Part shown: positions 29,408 through 33,723 of the stretch, piece by piece
Layout of the letters: every line of letters begins with the position of its first letter
Position numbering within the stretch: position 1 is the stretch's first letter
Assembly: GCA_947646735.1 (NCBI GenBank)
Contig: CANTFK010000350.1
Coordinates: 1-33,723 of the forward strand
From: Peronospora farinosa
Lineage: Eukaryota; Oomycota; Peronosporomycetes; Peronosporales; Peronosporaceae
DNA length: 33,723 bases
Direction of reading: 5' to 3'
The notes under the pieces: generated by a model
Seen by the model: the letters and a program-made list of their open reading frames with translations, nothing else
The model's database searches: none
Told to the model about the DNA's origin: nothing
Position numbers and translations under genes: made by a program

Positions 29408-29848
29408 AGTAGCAACACCACCCAAGACCCGCTATCGGAAGCGGTCTCCCTCACCTCAAGGTACGGGAGCAACGTAAAGGTCAGGTGGTTAATACCCCTG
29501 AAACAGAAGGAAAAGGCCAGGGACGACAAGCGCCCCTGAAGAATTTGGCTCTAAGTCCACTCTCGACAAGGTCGATCGAGTGGCCACCTACCGGCCCACC
29601 GAGTGAAGCATATCCACTCGAGGCCCCCCAGGTCTACCTCTCTCAAGGCAGACGTCTACATCGTCACCAAGTCCTCCGAAGAGTGCAACCCGCCAGCCGA
29701 CGGGTACACAAGGTGAGAGAAGGTTCATACGCGGCATCGGGGTACCCCCTCCGACAGTCGGCAGTCCGGCACAGTGAGTGGTTTGGGGTCTCATCATACA
29801 ATTTTGAGAACCCACTCCACCACATTTAGGTCCTTAGTTCACAAACTC
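29408..29848. other. no gene seen
   Basis: The open frames at 29485-29829 (+) and 29588-29815 (-) overlap and carry no known motif. The sequence is moderately GC-rich and probably a retroelement leader. Confidence 0.35.
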
Positions 29849-30019
29849 TGTTGCTACTCTAAGCCTACTGGATTCTTCGACTACACGTTTCTAATCGCTA
29901 TATCGCGCATTACTCATGGGATAGCCGCACATGAGTAATCTACTCTACACACATGACTCATCAGATAGTCACTCATGAGTAATCCACGCTAGTGGTATTA
30001 CTCATGGGATAGGCGCACA
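29849..30019 (-). repeat. candidate 3' LTR of the Copia element
   Basis: A 171 bp segment with ends TGTTGCTACT (29849) and GGCGCACA (30019), just after the polyprotein stop. It contains repeated TTACTCATG(G/A)G motifs. The partner LTR is outside the window, so limits are tentative. Confidence 0.5.
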
Positions 30020-30024
30020 CCTAA

Positions 30025-33000
30025 CTAATCAGACCGTACATTCTTGTGGTTGCCGTTTGCATGCCGAGTCGCTTCTTTTACAACACTCCCACTCGACTCG
30101 GTAGCGACACCGACAGTGATGCCGAGTTTAGTACGGAGGATGGTGAACTGTGGCGCTGCGAGTGCCTTGGTCATGATGTCAGCGAGCATATCTTGCGTTG
30201 GACAGTACTGTAGCACGACTTGATTCTTTTCGACCTTTTCTCGCACGAAGTGGTAGCGAATGTCGATGTGCTTAGTGCGTTTGTGGAACTCTGGGTTCTT
30301 GGCCAACGCAATAGCACCTTGATTGTCTTCATAGATAGTTAGAGCGTCATCACCTGCTTCTTCACCGAGCTCACGCATGAACGTCTTGAGCCACGTCGCT
30401 TCTTGGGTCGCCTCCGACAGTGCCATGTACTCTGCTTCGGTAGACGAGAGCGCCACGCTGCGCTGTTTCTTGCTACGCCAGCTGATGCAGCCGTTGTTAA
30501 GCACAAATACGTAGCCGCTGGTACTTCGTCTAGTATCAGTATCTCCAGCCCAGTCGGCATCGGAATAGCCAAGCAACTTGCCATTGCCAGCGCCAATAAA
30601 ACGAATACCAAGTGTAGGAGTCGATTGCAGGTACCGTAGCACGCGCTTGAGTGCTTGCCAGTGTGTCGGACACGGGTCAGCAGCAAACTGGCTGAGCACT
30701 CCCACTGAAGCTGCGAGGTCTGGACGCGTGCCTACCATGAGGTACATCAAGGCTCCGACGGCACTTCGGTATGGCACTCCTTGCATGGTGTAGTTGTGCT
30801 TGCATCCATCTTTACACATACGCTTAGTCAACTTCAGTCCGGGGTCTTGCGGTGTCTTAACAGGCTTAGAGTCTTGCATACCGAACTTGGTCAGAATCGA
30901 TCGCAAGAACTTAGTCTGTTTCATCGATACATCGCCTGACTTGTCATCTCGCTCGACTTCTATTCCGAGGCAGTACTTAAGCTCACCGAGATCGGACATC
31001 TCGAATCGCTCGCTCAATGCACGTTTGGTGGCTGCGAGGATGTCCATGTTGTTGCACGCAAGGATGAGGTCGTCGACGTATATGACAACAAACATCATGA
31101 CCTTGTCGTCACGCTTGGCGTAGACACAGTGATCCATCTCGCACTTGGTGAAGCCAATATTGCGCATGAACTCATCAATAGTCTGGTTCCACATTCGAGG
31201 GGATTGCTTGAGTCCGTACAACGCACGCTTGAGCTTGCACACATGGTGAGGATGATTGGCATCAACGAATCCGTCAGGCTGCTTCATGTAGATCTCTTCT
31301 TCAAGCATACCGTTGAGAAACGCCGTTTTGACGTCCATCTGGTGAAGTACGAGGTTGTGCTGCGCGGCGAGGCTCACAATGATCCGGATCGACGCGAACT
31401 TGGCCACTGGTGCGAACGTCTCCTCGAAGTCCACACCGTACTTTTGCAAAAATCCTTTTGCCACGAGGCGCGCTTTGTATCGCTCGATGAGTCCATCAAC
31501 AGTCTCCTTCACCTTGAACACCCACTTGCTGCTGATCGCCTTGCGATCACTTGGTAACGGCACGAGTTCCCACGTGTTGTTCTTGCACAATGACTGAAAC
31601 TCTGATTCGCACGCTTCTCGCCACTGTCTTGCGTCGCTGGATTCCATAGCCGATGAGAATGTCATCGGCGCTTCTCCCACTGAATCCACGACGTTAGCAC
31701 AGTCTTCTTCATTTTCTTCGTCTTCTTCTTCATCAATAGATGCGAGAAGCGCCGACATGGCTTCGAGTGGTGACGCAGTACCTTGCACAGACGATGTGTG
31801 CACACCACTTGTACTAGCCCCGCGTCCATAGCGTTTTTCCATTGGCGGCTCTGACAAAGCTTCTAGTGACTGTGTGCGTACATGTCTTTTCGACCCCGGT
31901 AGAAACTCGGCTGTCTGATGCTGCGGATACTGCGGTTGATGACTTGAACGCTGCATTTGTTGCCATTGTGGCCGCTCATGGATCGATGCTGATTCGGGCA
32001 TATGCACATCCATGTCTTCATTGGCAACCCCGTTGTCACGATCGTTGAAGCCTTCATCAGTGTTATGATACTCGATAGGGTCGATGCCACTTTGTTGCAT
32101 GCACTTCCCGCTGTCGAACATGTCTTCCATGAATTGGGCGTCGCGACTCACTAGAATGCGACTGCTTGATATCTCTTCAAACCGGTACGCCTTTTCGTGG
32201 TCTGAGTAGCCCAAGAAGCGACACAACGTCGATCGCGCATCAAGCTTCGACCTCTTCTCTTTCGGCACATGCACATATGCGTGACATCCAAAGACTTTCA
32301 GGTTTTTCAACAACGGCTTCGTCTTCGTCCATACCTCGTGCGGGGACTTTTCATGGCCAATTGCTTGCGTCGGACTTCGATTGCGTAGGAACGCTGCCGT
32401 TGACACTGCTTCACCCCAGTAGCGCTTGCTTAGTCCCGCATGCTCAATCATGCATCTAGCACTCTCGACTAGAGTCCTGTTCATTCGCTCCGCCACTCCG
32501 TTGAGTTGTGGGGTGTACGGCGGTGTAAATTGCTGTATGATGCCTTTGTTGCGACAGAACGCGGCGAACTTGTTGGAAACATATTCTCCACCGTTATCGC
32601 TGCGGAGCATCTTGATGCGACGACCGGTCTGAGTCTCGGCAAACTTGGTGAACTGCATGAATCTGTCTAACACTTCAGACTTGCTGTGAATTAGGTACAC
32701 AGTACAAAACCGCGACTTGTCATCGATGAACGTCACAAAATAGCGCTTGTTGGAAAATGTCGAAGTCTGCATTGGTCCACATACATCGGAATGCACGACG
32801 TCAAGCAGGTCCTTGGCTGGTTTACGTGTAGTTGACTGAAAACTCACTCGTGTCTGCTTTCCGAGCGCGCATCCGTTGCAAAGCTCCCACTTGCCCACAG
32901 ATGTAATGTCGATGCCGACACCGAGGTTCTGCTTCACGATCGCGTCGAGTCCACCATGGCCAATGTGACCAAGACGCAGATGCCACAAGTATGACTTGCT

Positions 33001-33723
33001 CATCTGAGGCTTGTTGTATTCACTTGCGATGCTCGCGCTCTCGACTTGCACAGGTGTCATGCATATAAAGAGACCTTTGCCGGCACGCTCGCCGATCTTC
33101 CACTTCTGGTTCTTGTAATTTGCATAACAGGTGCTCGTATCAAACGTCACTGCCGCGACATCCTTGGTAAATCGGCCAACTGAGAACAGATTGCGTGAAA
33201 GCTTTGGAATGTGCCACACATTCGTAAGCACACCCTTCTTGGCACCACTTGGTGTCTTCATCATCATCACTACGTTGCCGGTCCCAATCGCCTGCACGAC
33301 CCCGTCGTCTGCGAGATGAACGTTAACTGGATCGATGGTCTTGTAGTTTGTCATAAACCGCTTTGAGAATGACATGTGCTGCGTCGCACCAGAGTCTATG
33401 AGCCATGCTGGATTCTTGACGCTGTCGTCGTCGTTGCTCTCCAGTCCAGCTGCAAACAGGAAATCGTCCAATTTTTCATCTTGGTTGTGCGCCACATTCG
33501 CACGCTGCGGACGCTGCCGGTCCGCGTTGTCATGGATCCGTGAGGTACACTCCGCGATCCAATGACCCATCTTACCGCAGTAGTTGCACGCGCCAGTCTT
33601 TTTGAATGGCCGTCCACTACGCTTCTTCTCACCTGTCATGAACGCTTGACCTGCAGCGACCCCTTCACTGCCTTGCTCCTTGCGCTTCATGTCTTCATGT
33701 AGCAGCCTGGATGTCACCAGTTC
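30025..33723 (-). CDS. Copia gag-pol polyprotein, 5' partial
   Basis: The frame is open from the right edge to a stop at 30025. Residues below count from the first Met at 33717, which is internal. In order: gag C-terminus, CCHC knuckle [14 protein letters not shown] (44-57), aspartic protease [10 protein letters not shown] (catalytic D108), GAG-pre-integrase ([15 protein letters not shown]), integrase core ([27 protein letters not shown]), an acidic linker, RT with intact YVDDLILA (880-887), and RNase H ([32 protein letters not shown]). It makes the proteins for reverse transcription and integration in cytoplasmic particles and the nucleus. All visible catalytic motifs are intact, unlike the Gypsy copy. 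Confidence 0.93.
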   Translation of the reverse strand, partial: ELVTSRLLHEDMKRKEQGSEGVAAGQAFMTGEKKRSGRPFKKTGACNYCGKMGHWIAECTSRIHDNADRQRPQRANVAHNQDEKLDDFLFAAGLESNDDDSVKNPAWLIDSGATQHMSFSKRFMTNYKTIDPVNVHLADDGVVQAIGTGNVVMMMKTPSGAKKGVLTNVWHIPKLSRNLFSVGRFTKDVAAVTFDTSTCYANYKNQKWKIGERAGKGLFICMTPVQVESASIASEYNKPQMSKSYLWHLRLGHIGHGGLDAIVKQNLGVGIDITSVGKWELCNGCALGKQTRVSFQSTTRKPAKDLLDVVHSDVCGPMQTSTFSNKRYFVTFIDDKSRFCTVYLIHSKSEVLDRFMQFTKFAETQTGRRIKMLRSDNGGEYVSNKFAAFCRNKGIIQQFTPPYTPQLNGVAERMNRTLVESARCMIEHAGLSKRYWGEAVSTAAFLRNRSPTQAIGHEKSPHEVWTKTKPLLKNLKVFGCHAYVHVPKEKRSKLDARSTLCRFLGYSDHEKAYRFEEISSSRILVSRDAQFMEDMFDSGKCMQQSGIDPIEYHNTDEGFNDRDNGVANEDMDVHMPESASIHERPQWQQMQRSSHQPQYPQHQTAEFLPGSKRHVRTQSLEALSEPPMEKRYGRGASTSGVHTSSVQGTASPLEAMSALLASIDEEEDEENEEDCANVVDSVGEAPMTFSSAMESSDARQWREACESEFQSLCKNNTWELVPLPSDRKAISSKWVFKVKETVDGLIERYKARLVAKGFLQKYGVDFEETFAPVAKFASIRIIVSLAAQHNLVLHQMDVKTAFLNGMLEEEIYMKQPDGFVDANHPHHVCKLKRALYGLKQSPRMWNQTIDEFMRNIGFTKCEMDHCVYAKRDDKVMMFVVIYVDDLILACNNMDILAATKRALSERFEMSDLGELKYCLGIEVERDDKSGDVSMKQTKFLRSILTKFGMQDSKPVKTPQDPGLKLTKRMCKDGCKHNYTMQGVPYRSAVGALMYLMVGTRPDLAASVGVLSQFAADPCPTHWQALKRVLRYLQSTPTLGIRFIGAGNGKLLGYSDADWAGDTDTRRSTSGYVFVLNNGCISWRSKKQRSVALSSTEAEYMALSEATQEATWLKTFMRELGEEAGDDALTIYEDNQGAIALAKNPEFHKRTKHIDIRYHFVREKVEKNQVVLQYCPTQDMLADIMTKALAAPQFTILRTKLGITVGVATESSGSVVKEATRHANGNHKNVRSD

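Larger units (their letters stand above)
28036..29848 (+). mobile_element. LTR-like non-coding retroelement DNA
   Basis: It starts TGTAACGGGGTTACACG, closely like the Gypsy LTR starts in this window, directly after effector sequence. No retroelement protein is found. It contains a tandem array (28437-28994), a TATATTAAATA region (about 29094) and three related hairpins (29168-29407). It may be a long LTR with the leader of a Gypsy-type or non-autonomous element. The right end is cut by the Copia element, and no target duplication is visible. Confidence 0.45.
29849..33723 (-). mobile_element. Copia LTR retrotransposon, 5' end cut by the window
   Basis: The Copia element reads leftwards. The visible part holds the polyprotein and a candidate 3' LTR. 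Domain order, with integrase before reverse transcriptase, is Ty1/Copia. No stop or frameshift interrupts 1230 codons, so it may be recent. The 5' LTR, gag start and target duplication are outside the window. Confidence 0.9.

Noticed and set aside
29588..29815. Minus-strand 75-codon ORF
   Set aside because: It overlaps a plus-strand frame of equal quality, and neither shows a family motif.
30339..33632. Other ORFs on both strands within the Copia element
   Set aside because: They are shadows of the intact polyprotein frame.

Overview
The window reads as nuclear DNA of an oomycete, most likely a Peronosporales plant pathogen. The reasons are a secreted RxLR-type effector gene with W/Y modules, an oomycete-like initiator (TCATTCC) upstream of that effector and of its paralogue, short spliceosomal introns in the housekeeping genes, and many LTR retroelements. 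No species is claimed.

Layout. (1) 1-1168: the 5' end of a Gypsy element pointing left, with a 583 bp LTR and a tRNA-headed SINE inserted in its leader. (2) 1319-11236: one effector gene on the minus strand, split by an 8.27 kb Gypsy chromovirus (2063-10328) flanked by the 5 bp duplication AAATA. The Gypsy copy has near-identical LTRs but a heavily disabled gag-pol. It also carries a long antisense reading frame opposite and beyond its chromodomain. (3) 11.4-14.3 kb: a degraded LINE-like retroelement and gene-poor DNA. (4) 14.9-25.7 kb: a compact housekeeping island with a GARP/MYB-like factor (+), SmF (-), TTC4/Cns1 co-chaperone (-), BCD1 HIT-finger snoRNP factor (+), a CS-domain membrane protein (-), mitochondrial uS17 (+), tubulin cofactor B (-), GET1/WRB (+) and ribosomal protein P2 (-). 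Several are divergent pairs 80-300 bp apart. (5) 25.9-28.0 kb: an inverted, decayed copy of the left flank, with a GARP pseudogene lacking its DNA-binding domain, a 22 bp minisatellite, and an effector pseudogene with its promoter. (6) 28.0-29.8 kb: LTR-like non-coding repeat DNA with a higher-order tandem array and three related hairpins. (7) 29.85 kb to the right edge: a Copia element with an open polyprotein, cut by the window.

The housekeeping genes are a conserved core between two arms of an old inverted duplication. Both arms contain the same effector promoter and signal-peptide region, and both effector copies have been broken by retroelements. The island serves splicing, snoRNP assembly, Hsp90 folding, tubulin folding, tail-anchored protein insertion and translation. 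I see no operon-like functional link between these genes.

The most unusual signals are the antisense frame over the chromodomain, the series of LTR hairpins preserved by compensatory changes between diverged LTRs, and the mismatch between young LTRs and a dead coding region. All coordinates, splice sites and alignments were made by eye.
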